From the NCBI GenBank assembly GCA_016793305.1, contig JAEUHU010000285.1:1-26694 (forward strand): a DNA stretch of 26,694 nucleotides. The letters run 5' to 3'. Both the position numbers and the translations under genes were made by a program. The notes under the pieces were generated by a model. The model saw only the letters and a program-made list of their open reading frames with translations. It was not told the origin of the DNA and ran no database searches. Each line of letters starts with the position of its first letter. The first letter of the stretch is position 1. Positions 1 to 7,780 of this stretch are shown in pieces. Source of the DNA: Planctomycetota bacterium (GTDB lineage: Bacteria > Planctomycetota > UBA1135 > UBA2386).

Positions 1-266
1 TTCGACCAGCGGCGCCGCCAGCGCGCGTAGCCGAGGCTGCCGACGAGGAACAGGCAGAGCCCCTGCAGCAGCAACAGCAGCACGGTCAAGCCGGTCGACC
101 CGACCGCGAACACGTAGTTGGCGAGCAGCCAGGCGTCGAGCAACGTCCACAGCCCGATGGTGCCGCCGAAGCCGTGCGCGGTGCGGCCGGTTCGCAGGTA
201 GCTCCACGCGGCCGCCTGCCCGGCGACGAACAGCAGCAGGTTGGCCAGGAAGGAGTCGGCGAACAC
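1..266 (-). CDS. Membrane protein, N-terminal part only (3' end beyond window)
   Basis: The reverse strand reads openly from a GTG at 266 to the window edge, giving 88 residues that begin VFADSFLANLLLFVAGQ. Three hydrophobic segments are visible, at about residues 5-24, 36-55 and 59-78, separated by short polar loops. The last visible residues are basic (ARWRRRW), as expected for a cytoplasmic loop. No family is recognised. The GTG was chosen because it lies just before the first hydrophobic segment; another in-frame GTG about 33 bases upstream is possible, and no clear Shine-Dalgarno site separates them. The gene is divergent from thiE, with 79 bp between the two starts. Hydrophobicity and reading frame are seen directly. 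A membrane location is inferred, and the function is unknown. Confidence 0.6.
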   Translation of the reverse strand, partial: MFADSFLANLLLFVAGQAAAWSYLRTGRTAHGFGGTIGLWTLLDAWLLANYVFAVGSTGLTVLLLLLQGLCLFLVGSLGYARWRRRWS

Positions 267-324
267 GTTCGGGAGCCTACGCCGCCGGCCGCGCACGGAC
301 CACTGCGCAGCCGACCGGTGCGCC

Positions 325-333
325 TGCTACGCT
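325..333 (+). promoter_or_regulatory. Extended -10-like promoter element for thiE
   Basis: The sequence TGCTACGCT is an extended -10 type element (TGn followed by TACGCT) that ends 12 bases before the thiE ATG. The same nine bases occur before the gene starting at 22125. No convincing -35 box is visible. The implied leader is only a few bases long, so a TPP riboswitch does not fit here. Confidence 0.4.
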
Positions 334-345
334 GTTCCGCCCGAA

Positions 346-951
346 ATGCCGTTCCCTGGACGCCTCTACCTGCTCTTCACCCCGGACGCGTGCCGGCTCG
401 ACCCCTGGCACACCCTGGAACAGGCCCTCGGCGGCGGCGTCGACCTGGTGCAGTGGCGCTGCAAGTTCGACGACCGCCCCGGGTTCACGCGGTGCCGCGC
501 GATCTGCCGTTCGTACCGCGTACCGCTGGTCGTCAACGACGACGTGATGCTCGCCGTGCGCAGCCGTGCCGACGGAGCCCACATCGGCCAACAGGACATG
601 CCCGCCCCCACCGCGCGCAAGCTGCTGACCGCCGGCTGGCTCGGCATCAGCACGCACGATCCTCGCCAGATCGCCGACGCCGCCGCCGAAGGCGCCGACT
701 ACGTGGGGTTCGGGCCTTGCCATCCGACCGCCACGAAGGGCTACGAGCACGGCAAGTCGGCGGCCGACATCGAAGCCGCGGTGGCCGCCGCGGCCCAGCA
801 CCGGCTGCCGCTGTTCGCGATCGGCGGCATCAACCGCGACAACCTGATCGGCCTGCGGCGACTCGGCGTCGACCGCATCGCCGTCAGCGCCTCGATCCTG
901 CAAGCCGACGATCCGGCGCGCGCCGCCGCCGGCCTGCGCGCCTGCTTGTGA
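346..951 (+). CDS. thiE: Thiamine-phosphate synthase
   Basis: ThiE joins the HMP pyrophosphate and thiazole phosphate moieties to make thiamine monophosphate in the cytoplasm. The 201-residue product has the usual length for the family and its motifs in order. These are VQWRCK (residues 35-40, substrate-binding Lys40), VNDD (63-66) leading to ADGAHIGQQD (75-84), GADYVGFGPCHPTATK (116-131) for phosphate binding, and AIGGI (158-162) near the C-terminal phosphate site. The ATG at 346 is preferred over upstream in-frame starts because family homology begins about there and the 35 residues before it look like random GC-rich translation. No other thiamine gene is nearby. The gene converges with queA across a 16-bp gap. 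Confidence 0.93.
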   Translation: MPFPGRLYLLFTPDACRLDPWHTLEQALGGGVDLVQWRCKFDDRPGFTRCRAICRSYRVPLVVNDDVMLAVRSRADGAHIGQQDMPAPTARKLLTAGWLGISTHDPRQIADAAAEGADYVGFGPCHPTATKGYEHGKSAADIEAAVAAAAQHRLPLFAIGGINRDNLIGLRRLGVDRIAVSASILQADDPARAAAGLRACL

Positions 952-967
952 GCCGCGGCCAGGCACC

Positions 968-2005
968 TCACAGCAGCAGCATCGCGTCGCCGAACGAGAA
1001 GAACCGGTAGCGCCGCGCCACCGCCTCGCGGTAGAGCGCCAGCACTTCGTCGCGGCCGGCGAAGGCCGACACCAGCATCAGCAGCGTCGACTGCGGCAGG
1101 TGGAAGTTGGTGAACAGCGCGTCGACGACCCGGAACGGCCGCCCCGGGTAGAGGAACAGGTCCGAAGCGCCGGAGCCCGCCGCGACCGTGCGGTCGTCCA
1201 GAGCACAGGTCTCGAGCGTGCGGCAACTGGTGGTGCCGACCGCCACGACGCGGCCCCCACGGGCGCGGGTCGCGGCGACCGCCGCGGCGGTCGCCGGCGG
1301 CAGTTCGTAGCGCTCGGCGTGCATGCGATGCTCCTCGACGACCTCGGTGCGCAGCGGCGCGAACGTGCCCTCCCCGACGTGCAGCGTCACGGTGGCGGTC
1401 TGCACTCCGGCCAGGGCGAGCCGCTGCAGCAGCGCGTCCGTGAAGTGCAGGCCGGCGGTCGGTGCAGCCACCGCACCGGGCACGCGCGCGTACACGGTCT
1501 GGTAGCGGGCGCGGTCGGCGTCGCGGTCCTCGGCCCCGTCGCGGGCGATGTAGGGCGGCAGCGGGGCACGACCGCACCGCTCCAGCGCCTGGGCCACCGT
1601 GCCCTCGCGCGCTACGAGGCGCACGAGCCAGCGGCCGCCGCCGCGCGCCTCCCGCAGTTCGAGCTGCAGGGCACCGTCCTCCATCGGCAGCACGAGGCCG
1701 GCGCGCAGCTTCTTGCTCGGCTTCACGAAGGCTTCGCCGCAGTCGCCCTCGAGGCGGACCAACAGGCACTCCACGGCTCCGCCGGTGGCGCGGCGCCCAC
1801 ACAGCCGCCATGGCATCACCCGCGTGTCGTTCAGCACCAGCAGGTCGCCAGGCCGGAGGAACCGGGGCAGCTCGGCGACGACGGTGTGTTCGGTGGTGCG
1901 GCCGCTGCGGTCGTGCACAAGCAGACGCGCCTGGTCCCGCGGCTCCACGGAACGGCTCGCCACCAGCTCCGGTGGCAGCGAGAAGTCGAAGTCGGCGACG
2001 CGCAC
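968..2005 (-). CDS. queA: S-adenosylmethionine:tRNA ribosyltransferase-isomerase
   Basis: QueA transfers and isomerises the ribosyl group of SAM onto 7-aminomethyl-7-deazaguanine in tRNA, making epoxyqueuosine. The 345-residue product matches the family's length and landmarks: RVADFDFSLPPELVA at the N-terminus, GDLLVLNDTRV (53-63), PTAGLHFT (182-189), HVGEGTFAPL (209-218), MHAERYEL (228-235) and TNFHLPQSTLLMLVSAF (299-315), ending in FFSFGDAMLL. The GTG at 2005 is chosen because family homology starts exactly there and a -10-like element lies 6 bases upstream. An in-frame ATG at 2041 would add 12 residues, and the frame stays open to 2536, but neither extension resembles QueA. No tgt or other queuosine gene lies alongside. 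Confidence 0.95.
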   Translation of the reverse strand: MRVADFDFSLPPELVASRSVEPRDQARLLVHDRSGRTTEHTVVAELPRFLRPGDLLVLNDTRVMPWRLCGRRATGGAVECLLVRLEGDCGEAFVKPSKKLRAGLVLPMEDGALQLELREARGGGRWLVRLVAREGTVAQALERCGRAPLPPYIARDGAEDRDADRARYQTVYARVPGAVAAPTAGLHFTDALLQRLALAGVQTATVTLHVGEGTFAPLRTEVVEEHRMHAERYELPPATAAAVAATRARGGRVVAVGTTSCRTLETCALDDRTVAAGSGASDLFLYPGRPFRVVDALFTNFHLPQSTLLMLVSAFAGRDEVLALYREAVARRYRFFSFGDAMLLL

Positions 2006-2011
2006 GGAGGC

Positions 2012-2020
2012 GTCATACCA
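2012..2020 (-). promoter_or_regulatory. Extended -10-like element for queA
   Basis: On the reverse strand the bases TGGTATGAC (TGn plus TATGAC) end exactly 6 bases before the GTG at 2005. That spacing would place the transcription start at or next to the start codon, giving a leaderless message. No strong -35 box is visible. Confidence 0.4.
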
Positions 2021-2090
2021 GGGCGGTCGGCACGGCTCCATCGAACTGGCCGGCGTTGCCAGGACCGCTTCGTGCGCCCACGATGCGCGC

Positions 2091-3590
2091 ATGTCGTGCC
2101 CGCCCCGCTGCCGTAGCACTCCGGCCCGGTTCCGCTCCGTTCGCTCCTGCGCCTTGTTCGCCCTCGCCGCCTGCAGTGCCGGCGGCAAGGACGACAGTTC
2201 GCCGATCGCTGGCAGCGTGTTGCCCGATCTCGTCGCCGCGCGTGCGCGCGTCGACCAGCCGTTCCAGTTCGCGGAGCTGGCGCTGCGCGACGGCCGCAAC
2301 CTCGGCCGGAGCCGCGTCGACGACCGCACCGGCACGGAACTCTGGCCACGCCTGCACCCGGACGGCAACCAGCTGGTGTTCGTGCGCGAACGGGCCGCCG
2401 GGCAGGCGAGCAGCCGCGAACTGTTCGTCGCGACGCTCGACGGCTCGCTCGGCGAACGGCGTCTGACCGTCGACGGCACGCGCGACGACCAGCCGTGCTG
2501 GTCGCCGGACGGCAGCGAGATCCTGTTCACCAGCACCCGCGACGGAAGTCAGGCCCTCTGGCGCATGACGGCCGACGGCAGTGCTCCGACCCGCTTGTTC
2601 GTGCCGCTGCTGGGCGGCAGCGACGGCGAGGCCGACTGGCACCGTGGCAGCGGCCGCATCGTCTGGAGTCGCGCCGACGCCAGCGGCCATCACGTGCTGT
2701 GGGTCGCCGACGCCGGCGGCACGAACGCCATCCCGTTGACCGACGGTGGCGCCACCACCGGATCCGGCAGTGGCGACCGCATGCCGAGTTGGTCCCCCGA
2801 CGGCAGCCAGGTGGTGTTCGTGCGACGGATCAGCGACACGATCGCGAGCCTCGCGTTGTGCGACGCGGCCACCTCGTTCGTCACCATCCGTCTGCAACCG
2901 AACGGCGACCTGGACGGCCCGCGTTTCGCACCCGCGGGCGATCGCCTGCTGTTCGGCCTCGCCGAGCCGGCGGTCGGTCGCGGCACCTTGCGGCTCGCCT
3001 ACGCGGGAATCGCCGCCGGCAATCCCGTACTGCTGTGGCCCGACGAGCGTTGGCGCCTCGAGGGCTTCGACCTGCTGCCGAACCTGGCGGCGCTGCCGGC
3101 TGCAGCCCCGGCGGTGGTGCTCGACGTGACCCGCGCCCAGGTGCAGATCGCCGCCGCGAGCAGTGCCTCGGGTTCCCGCAGCCAGCTGGTCTCGGCCGAC
3201 GGTCAGGAGTATCTGCTGACGACCACCGGCTCCGACGACCGTGAGATCGCCGGCATCAACGTGCGCTTCGACCTGCCGGTGGTCGCGGCCACCGACGTGC
3301 TGGAACTGCGCGTGCGCAGCGTCGCACGCAGCAGCCGGGGCGGTGCCGGCAGCCGGCTGCGCATGTCGGTCTACAACCCGGTCGACGAACGCTTCGACAC
3401 GGTCGTCGAGCAGCCGATCGTCGTGGCAGGAGCGGCCCAGACGATGACGTTCACCACGGGCAGCCTGCGCCACGTGACCTCCGAACGGCAGCTGCGCGTC
3501 ACGGTGATCGCCGATCTCGACGGCGGCGCACAGGCCGAGTTGCGCATCGACCAGGTCGAGGTCGTGCTGGTGGCCCGCGCCGGCGTTTGA
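2091..3590 (+). CDS. PD40 (TolB-like) beta-propeller lipoprotein
   Basis: This 499-residue protein has a basic N-terminus, a hydrophobic stretch and a lipobox LAAC with Cys28, so it is probably lipid-anchored. Residues about 80-290 hold several WD40-like PD40 repeats, recognisable by WSPDGSEILFTS (137-148), PSWSPDGSQVVFV (232-244) and LWPRLHPDGNQLVFV (84-98), as in the TolB propeller. The C-terminal 160 residues are beta-rich, with phrases such as RLRMSVYNPVDERFD, and may form a jelly-roll domain; no family is recognised there. The ATG at 2091 was chosen because the signal sequence follows directly. Homology to TolB covers the propeller only; the usual TolB N-terminal domain and Tol-Pal neighbours are absent. 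A role in envelope binding is inference. Confidence 0.85.
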   Translation: MSCPPRCRSTPARFRSVRSCALFALAACSAGGKDDSSPIAGSVLPDLVAARARVDQPFQFAELALRDGRNLGRSRVDDRTGTELWPRLHPDGNQLVFVRERAAGQASSRELFVATLDGSLGERRLTVDGTRDDQPCWSPDGSEILFTSTRDGSQALWRMTADGSAPTRLFVPLLGGSDGEADWHRGSGRIVWSRADASGHHVLWVADAGGTNAIPLTDGGATTGSGSGDRMPSWSPDGSQVVFVRRISDTIASLALCDAATSFVTIRLQPNGDLDGPRFAPAGDRLLFGLAEPAVGRGTLRLAYAGIAAGNPVLLWPDERWRLEGFDLLPNLAALPAAAPAVVLDVTRAQVQIAAASSASGSRSQLVSADGQEYLLTTTGSDDREIAGINVRFDLPVVAATDVLELRVRSVARSSRGGAGSRLRMSVYNPVDERFDTVVEQPIVVAGAAQTMTFTTGSLRHVTSERQLRVTVIADLDGGAQAELRIDQVEVVLVARAGV

Positions 3591-3609
3591 ACGGGTCCGA
3601 GGCCGTCCT

Positions 3610-4017
3610 TCAGCGCGACCAGCCGAACGTCGCCACGCCACGCAGTGGCCCCTGCCGTGGGGCCACGCACCGCACGTCGAGACACGCGGCCGGCTCGAGG
3701 CGCAGCACTTGCCGCGGCGAACTCCCGACCTCGACGTCAGCCGCGTCGAACCAGGCGCAGTCGACGTGCACCGTCACGGCCTCGAGATCCACGTTGCCGA
3801 CCGGCACCAGCAGGACGAGAGGAGCGTCGTGCGCTCCCTCGAGACCGACAGCCCCGAACGCCAGGGCGTCGGCCAACTCCAGATCGTCCACCCCGACGAT
3901 ACCGGACAGCGGCACATCGCACGCCGTGCGCGCCGGAAACGGCGGTGCGGAGCAAGCCGTCAGCAGCACGGCGAGGCAAGCGGCGCAGCCGCCTCGAACT
4001 CGCCGGTCAGTTGCCAC
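3610..4017 (-). CDS. Small YcfL (DUF1425)-like lipoprotein
   Basis: This 135-residue protein is the last gene of the six-gene envelope cluster. Its N-terminus is basic, then hydrophobic, and ends in the lipobox LTAC with Cys22. The C-terminal part (about residues 75-135) has the YcfL/DUF1425 pattern: a predicted beta-strand with CAWFDAADVEVG, then VLRLEPAACLDVRCVAP and a closing strand VATFGWSR. In E. coli, ycfL lies next to lpoB, and here too the neighbours are LpoB-like, which supports the call. The start is GTG at 4017 and overlaps the end of the upstream gene by 11 bases. The lipobox and overlap are seen directly; the family call is by recalled motif resemblance and is moderate. Confidence 0.7.
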   Translation of the reverse strand: MATDRRVRGGCAACLAVLLTACSAPPFPARTACDVPLSGIVGVDDLELADALAFGAVGLEGAHDAPLVLLVPVGNVDLEAVTVHVDCAWFDAADVEVGSSPRQVLRLEPAACLDVRCVAPRQGPLRGVATFGWSR

Positions 4018-5416
4018 CGACCTCGCGCGACAGATCGGCGTGGAACGTCTCAGGCACGACGCTGACGTGCCGAACGGTCGCCCCGGTGTTCAGGTCGACC
4101 ATCGAGACCACCAGCTGGAACCGTTGCAGCACCTCGCGCAACGACGACATCACGGCGACGCCAGCCCCCGAGCGCTGCAGGAACGCGATCGTCGCCGGAT
4201 CGACCGAGCCCTGTTCCCGGTGCTGTTCCGCCTCCTTGCTGATCACTTCGATCGCCTTCGCCTGTTCGGCGTCGTCGGGCAGCACTTCGGCGACCTTCTG
4301 CGCGGTCGTCTGCAGCGCCCCGCGCAGCCAGTCGGCGATGCCCTTCGCCAGAGTCGGAGCCTTGTCGGAGGTGGCCTTCTCGGCGCCCGGCAGGTCGGTC
4401 GCGAGGACCGCGATCTTCTTGCCCTGCAGGCCCGCCTCGTTGCGCGACACCAGGTCCTGCACGGCCCCCTGCACCATGGTCTCGACCTCGGCCGCCAACG
4501 ACCGCTCGAGCTTGCGCGTGCGCACCACCAGGTCGAGGCGGCGGCGCGAACCGAGGAACGACAACTGCCGGACCATGCCTTCGGCGACCGGCGTGCCGTC
4601 GAGGGACTTCGCGATCCGACTCTGCAACTCACTGCCACTGCCACGGAAGCGCAGCGAGAACTCGGCGAACTCGCGCACGCCCGTCGCGGCGTCCCCGCTG
4701 CGGCCACCACCGACCTGTTGCAAGGTGTCGGCCACCGAGGCCTCGCCGAGCCCACGCGACAGAGCGGCGATCAGGTCCGCGTCCTCGCGGTCGCTGTGCA
4801 GCACGACCCGGAACGACGTGCCGCGCTCGGCCTCGCGCGCGGCCGTCTCCTGCACGAGCTTCACCAGCTTGCCGATCGCGGAATCGGCGTCGTTCAGGCT
4901 GCACATCGACTCGACCGCGACACGATGCGCGGTCAGGTAGCTGTCGAGCGACTGGCCGGTGCCGTCGAAGGCCTCGTTCCAGCCGATCGTCGAGTCCTCG
5001 GACCCGACCACGCGGACGCGCAGGCGATCGCGCACGCGGTAGCGCCCCTGCTGCTGCACTTCCTGCTCGACGCTGACGCCGGCCGTCACCACGAGGTCCG
5101 CGTCGGCTGCGATACCGAGAGCACTCTCCGTGGAAGACTCCTTCGGCGCCTCGCCGACGAAGCGCAGGAACGCCTTCTCCGAGTGGCCGGCGAGCTGGGC
5201 GGCATGGGCGGCGTCGACGACCGCGACCCCTTGTCGGGCGAGGGCCGTGGTGATGCGCTCGACGACTTCGCGGGTGACGTCGGCGCGCAGACCGGCATCC
5301 GTCGCTGGCACGACCAGCAACCGCAGCGGCGTCGCCACGGGCTTCTTGGTCTCGGTCTGGGCGACGAGCGGCGCCAACAAGAGGACGGGGAAGGCGAGGC
5401 GGAGGACGGTGTTCAT
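4007..5416 (-). CDS. Exported CsgG/LpoB-like multidomain protein
   Basis: The product has 469 residues. It starts with a cleavable-type signal (MNTVLRLAFPVLLLAPLVAQ) without a lipobox cysteine, so it is probably periplasmic. Residues about 30-175 begin LRLLVVPATD, followed by a helix (RADVTREVVERITTALARQG), VAVVDAA and ADADLVVTAGVS, the alternating strand-helix order of CsgG/LpoB-type domains. A second such unit starts at GKKIAVLATDLPG (332-344) and ends VSMVDLNTGATVRHVSVV. Between them lies a beta-rich region (about 200-300). The start ATG overlaps the stop of the PEGA gene as ATGA, and GGAGA at 5421-5425 is a good ribosome site inside that gene. The fold assignment is by pattern and is not certain; the function is unknown. 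Confidence 0.75.
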   Translation of the reverse strand: MNTVLRLAFPVLLLAPLVAQTETKKPVATPLRLLVVPATDAGLRADVTREVVERITTALARQGVAVVDAAHAAQLAGHSEKAFLRFVGEAPKESSTESALGIAADADLVVTAGVSVEQEVQQQGRYRVRDRLRVRVVGSEDSTIGWNEAFDGTGQSLDSYLTAHRVAVESMCSLNDADSAIGKLVKLVQETAAREAERGTSFRVVLHSDREDADLIAALSRGLGEASVADTLQQVGGGRSGDAATGVREFAEFSLRFRGSGSELQSRIAKSLDGTPVAEGMVRQLSFLGSRRRLDLVVRTRKLERSLAAEVETMVQGAVQDLVSRNEAGLQGKKIAVLATDLPGAEKATSDKAPTLAKGIADWLRGALQTTAQKVAEVLPDDAEQAKAIEVISKEAEQHREQGSVDPATIAFLQRSGAGVAVMSSLREVLQRFQLVVSMVDLNTGATVRHVSVVPETFHADLSREVGGN

Positions 5417-5739
5417 TGCTTCTCCAGTTGCAGTTCGAACGAAGCGACGGCGACCTGCGGCACGTCGGACAGCAGCAGGCGGACGGTCCGGAAACCCGGC
5501 TTGCTGACCACCAGCACGTCGTCCATCGCGACGACCTCGAAGTCGAGGTCGCACGGCGTCGTCATCTTCAGGTTCTTCGCCTCGACGAACACCGTGGCGC
5601 CAGCCGGCTGCGTGGTGAAGCGGGCGATCGTGTTGTCCCCCGGTGTCGAGGAGCAGGCCGCGACCATCGCAGCGATGCAGATGCCGGCGGTGCGGCGAAG
5701 GAGAGCGGTCGCACGATGGCGGCCAGGGTCGGTGTTCAT
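5413..5739 (-). CDS. Small PEGA-domain lipoprotein
   Basis: This 108-residue protein has a lipobox VAAC with Cys29. The mature part resembles one PEGA repeat: TTQPAGATVFVEAKNL, then TTPCDLDFEV, DDVLVVSKPGFRT, and a final beta-strand FELQLEKQ. PEGA domains are short beta-modules found on surface and envelope proteins. The ATG at 5739 is preferred over one at 5766 because GAGGA lies 3 bases upstream of it. The gene overlaps the next by 4 bases (ATGA), so the two are probably translationally coupled. It starts 31 bases after the stop of the COG3014-like gene. The role is unknown; tight linkage suggests it is a partner of the other lipoproteins in the cluster. Confidence 0.8.
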   Translation of the reverse strand: MNTDPGRHRATALLRRTAGICIAAMVAACSSTPGDNTIARFTTQPAGATVFVEAKNLKMTTPCDLDFEVVAMDDVLVVSKPGFRTVRLLLSDVPQVAVASFELQLEKQ

Positions 5740-5742
5740 GGT

Positions 5743-5747
5743 TCCTC
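5743..5747 (-). promoter_or_regulatory. Ribosome-binding site deciding the PEGA gene start
   Basis: GAGGA lies 3 bases upstream of the ATG at 5739. The alternative ATG at 5766 has no such site, so the shorter reading is preferred. Confidence 0.55.
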
Positions 5748-5770
5748 GCGGAAGGGGATGCAGCACGGTT

Positions 5771-7123
5771 TCAGGGGGCGACGAGCGAAGCGCTGGACGT
5801 CATCACCGACGGCGCGGCCGACATCGACGGCAACAGCGCCAGCACGTAGCTGTTCGTGCCGGGGCGCACCTCGACCGACACGCTGGCGGCGGTGGCAGCG
5901 ACGTTGCCGCCCCGCGACGCCTGCACGGTGATCTCGTGGCGGCCCTCGGGCAGCTCGAGGCGCAACACCTGGAAGGACGCCGGCAGCAGGCTCCAGCACC
6001 GCAGGTCGGCACCTTCGGTGGCGGTCCACAACAGGCCGAGCGCGTCGACGCCGAGGGTCGCCAGTTCGGTGTCGCGCTTGTTCTTCTTGCGGCGATCACC
6101 CGCTTCGATGCCGGCCTTCACACCCTCCGTCACGGCGATCTTGAAGGCGCGCCGCAGCACCGCGCGGGCGACGATCGCGTCCTTCATCACGTCGAACTCC
6201 TCGCGGGCGGCCGCTTCGACGTCGGTGACGGTCGCCGTCGCCAACGGCGCCGCGTCGCCGACCACGACCTGGGCCCCGTGCGGGTTGTCGGCGTGGAAGC
6301 CGAGTGCGGCGATCGGCACCTGGGCGATGTTCGGCAGGATCGCGCGATCGCGCGATCGGGCCCACACCCACTGCACGATCGCCAGCACCGCCTGCGTCAC
6401 CGCCTCGTTGCGCTCGACGCGGAACGGCGCCCGGCCGACCAGCGCCACGACGTGGACGACGCCGTTGCCCTTCTGGGCCTGGCGGCCGGTCCGGATCCGC
6501 TCGAGGTTCTCCTGCGCGAAACGGAAGCCGGGCTCGAGCTCGGCGACCCGGCGGTAGCTGGCCTCGGCGTCGGCGAAGGTGAACGGGGCCCCTTCCTGCA
6601 CGATGCCGCGCAGGTAGCTGCCGAACGCCATCTGCTTGTAGCGCAGCTTCGGCTGGTTGCCGGACTCGTCCGTGTAGGCCGTCGCCAGCCGCTGCTGCAC
6701 TTCGAGCATCTGCAGCCCGTAGGCGATCGCGTCTTCGCCGCCCTGCATCAGGTCGGCGGCGCCGAGCAGAGCCCGCAGCAGCACCTTCTCGTAGTCGTAG
6801 CCCTGGTAGCGCATCTGCCGGTCGTCGAGCAGCACCGACCCGAGCCAGCCGAGCGCATCACTGCCCTCGGCGTCGTCGTACTGGTCACGCGCCGTGCGCA
6901 GCGCCGAGATCGCGTCCTTCGGCTCTCGCAATGCGAGATCGACCATCGCCCGCTCGGCGCGCCACAGGTGCGCGTTGCTCGGGTCGGAGTCGATCAACTC
7001 GACGATCCCGGCCCGCGCCCCGGCGTAGTCGCCGCTCGAATAGGCGACGCGCGCCGCCTCCATCGGATCGGCGGCACACGCGCAAAGGCCGACCAGCAGG
7101 AACCCCAACGACAGCACGCGCAT
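5771..7123 (-). CDS. COG3014-like TPR-containing lipoprotein
   Basis: This 450-residue protein has a short signal and lipobox LCAC with Cys16. Residues about 20-210 are helical with TPR-like units, for example ARVAYSSGDYAGARAGIVEL and later DAEASYRRVAELEPGFRFA. YQGYDYEKVLLRALLGAADL (106-125), VVHVVALVGRAPFRVER (222-238) and ATEGADLRCWSLLPASFQV (368-386) closely follow the family pattern I recall for COG3014, whose members in gamma-proteobacteria are encoded with LpoB-like and YcfL-like lipoproteins. The C-terminus (about 387-430) is beta-rich, with LPEGRHEITVQASRGG. It begins 17 bases after the stop of the LpoB-like gene. The lipobox and motifs are seen. The family name rests on memory of conserved motifs, and no molecular function is known to me. 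Confidence 0.78.
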   Translation of the reverse strand: MRVLSLGFLLVGLCACAADPMEAARVAYSSGDYAGARAGIVELIDSDPSNAHLWRAERAMVDLALREPKDAISALRTARDQYDDAEGSDALGWLGSVLLDDRQMRYQGYDYEKVLLRALLGAADLMQGGEDAIAYGLQMLEVQQRLATAYTDESGNQPKLRYKQMAFGSYLRGIVQEGAPFTFADAEASYRRVAELEPGFRFAQENLERIRTGRQAQKGNGVVHVVALVGRAPFRVERNEAVTQAVLAIVQWVWARSRDRAILPNIAQVPIAALGFHADNPHGAQVVVGDAAPLATATVTDVEAAAREEFDVMKDAIVARAVLRRAFKIAVTEGVKAGIEAGDRRKKNKRDTELATLGVDALGLLWTATEGADLRCWSLLPASFQVLRLELPEGRHEITVQASRGGNVAATAASVSVEVRPGTNSYVLALLPSMSAAPSVMTSSASLVAP

Positions 7124-7140
7124 CGGCGACCGTTCCCGGA

Positions 7141-7761
7141 TCAGCGGGTGTATTCCTTGCGGATCCGCGGCGAGGTCACGTTCGCGACCTCTTCGCCGGA
7201 GGCGATGTCGACCAGGACGAGGCCGAGCAGGTAGTTCTTCTGCGACTCGCCCTGGCCGGCGTTGGTCGTGCCCGTGGTCAACGTCGGCAGCAACAACAGC
7301 TCGACCGGGACGCCCTGCTGCTCGAGCGCAGCAGCCAACGCGCGGCGGCCACGCGGCAGGTAGACGTCGTTGGTCGAGATCTGCGCTTCGCGGAAGGCGA
7401 CGTCGAGGAAGTCCTTGTTGATCGTGCGGAACCGCGCCGACTGGTTGATGGTCGAACCGACGATCTGGTAGAGCTGCGCCTTCCAGTCGGCCAGCTCTTC
7501 GTTGCCCTCGTTGCGGATCGGCAACACGGCGATCTTCTTCTGGCCGGTACCGGTGAACGCAGCCGCCGGGCCGCTCAGCAGCTTCTCGACCGCGCCCGCG
7601 ACGAGGCGGTCGTAGGTCTCCGCACCGGCGGCGCGGTTGCCGACCATGTCCTCTTCGGAGTCGGACTTGAGGCGACCGGTCGGGCCACCACTGCAGGCAG
7701 CGAACGAGAAGGCGAGGAGAACGGAGAGGCCGATACCGAGAGTCTTGTTCATCGCAGTCAT
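7141..7761 (-). CDS. LpoB-like lipoprotein (penicillin-binding protein activator family)
   Basis: This 206-residue protein has a signal peptide and lipobox FAAC with Cys23. Typical LpoB-family features follow: KKIAVLPIRNEGNEELADWK (75-94), where E. coli LpoB has its 'N-x-T' strand-loop, a helix with QIVGSTINQSARFRTINKDF, and the C-terminal strands KNYLLGLVLVDIASGEEVAN and RIRKEY. In E. coli LpoB is an outer-membrane lipoprotein that activates the peptidoglycan synthase PBP1b. No penicillin-binding protein is encoded in this window, so that role cannot be assumed here. An in-frame ATG at 7752 (MNKTLG...) is an equally good start, since neither has a clear ribosome site. The gene starts 19 bases after the preceding gene's stop. 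Confidence 0.82.
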   Translation of the reverse strand: MTAMNKTLGIGLSVLLAFSFAACSGGPTGRLKSDSEEDMVGNRAAGAETYDRLVAGAVEKLLSGPAAAFTGTGQKKIAVLPIRNEGNEELADWKAQLYQIVGSTINQSARFRTINKDFLDVAFREAQISTNDVYLPRGRRALAAALEQQGVPVELLLLPTLTTGTTNAGQGESQKNYLLGLVLVDIASGEEVANVTSPRIRKEYTR

Positions 7762-7780
7762 GGAAAGGAGCGGAGACGGT

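Noticed and set aside
267..345. Possible TPP riboswitch before thiE
   Set aside because: The gap is only 79 bp and the likely promoter leaves about a dozen bases of leader. No THI-element bases were recognised.
2006..2536. Longer QueA reading with 177 extra residues
   Set aside because: QueA homology begins at the GTG at 2005, and the extension lies opposite the beta-propeller lipoprotein gene.
6338..6358. Short tandem of GATCGCGC
   Set aside because: Three copies lie inside the COG3014-like gene, encode an unremarkable RSRDRA stretch and need no explanation beyond codon use.
3587..7234. Very long open frame (1215 codons) on the forward strand opposite the lipoprotein cluster
   Set aside because: It is antisense to genes with signal peptides, lipoboxes and tight operon spacing. 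Its translation is Arg/Ala/His-rich without domains, as expected for shadow frames in very GC-rich DNA.
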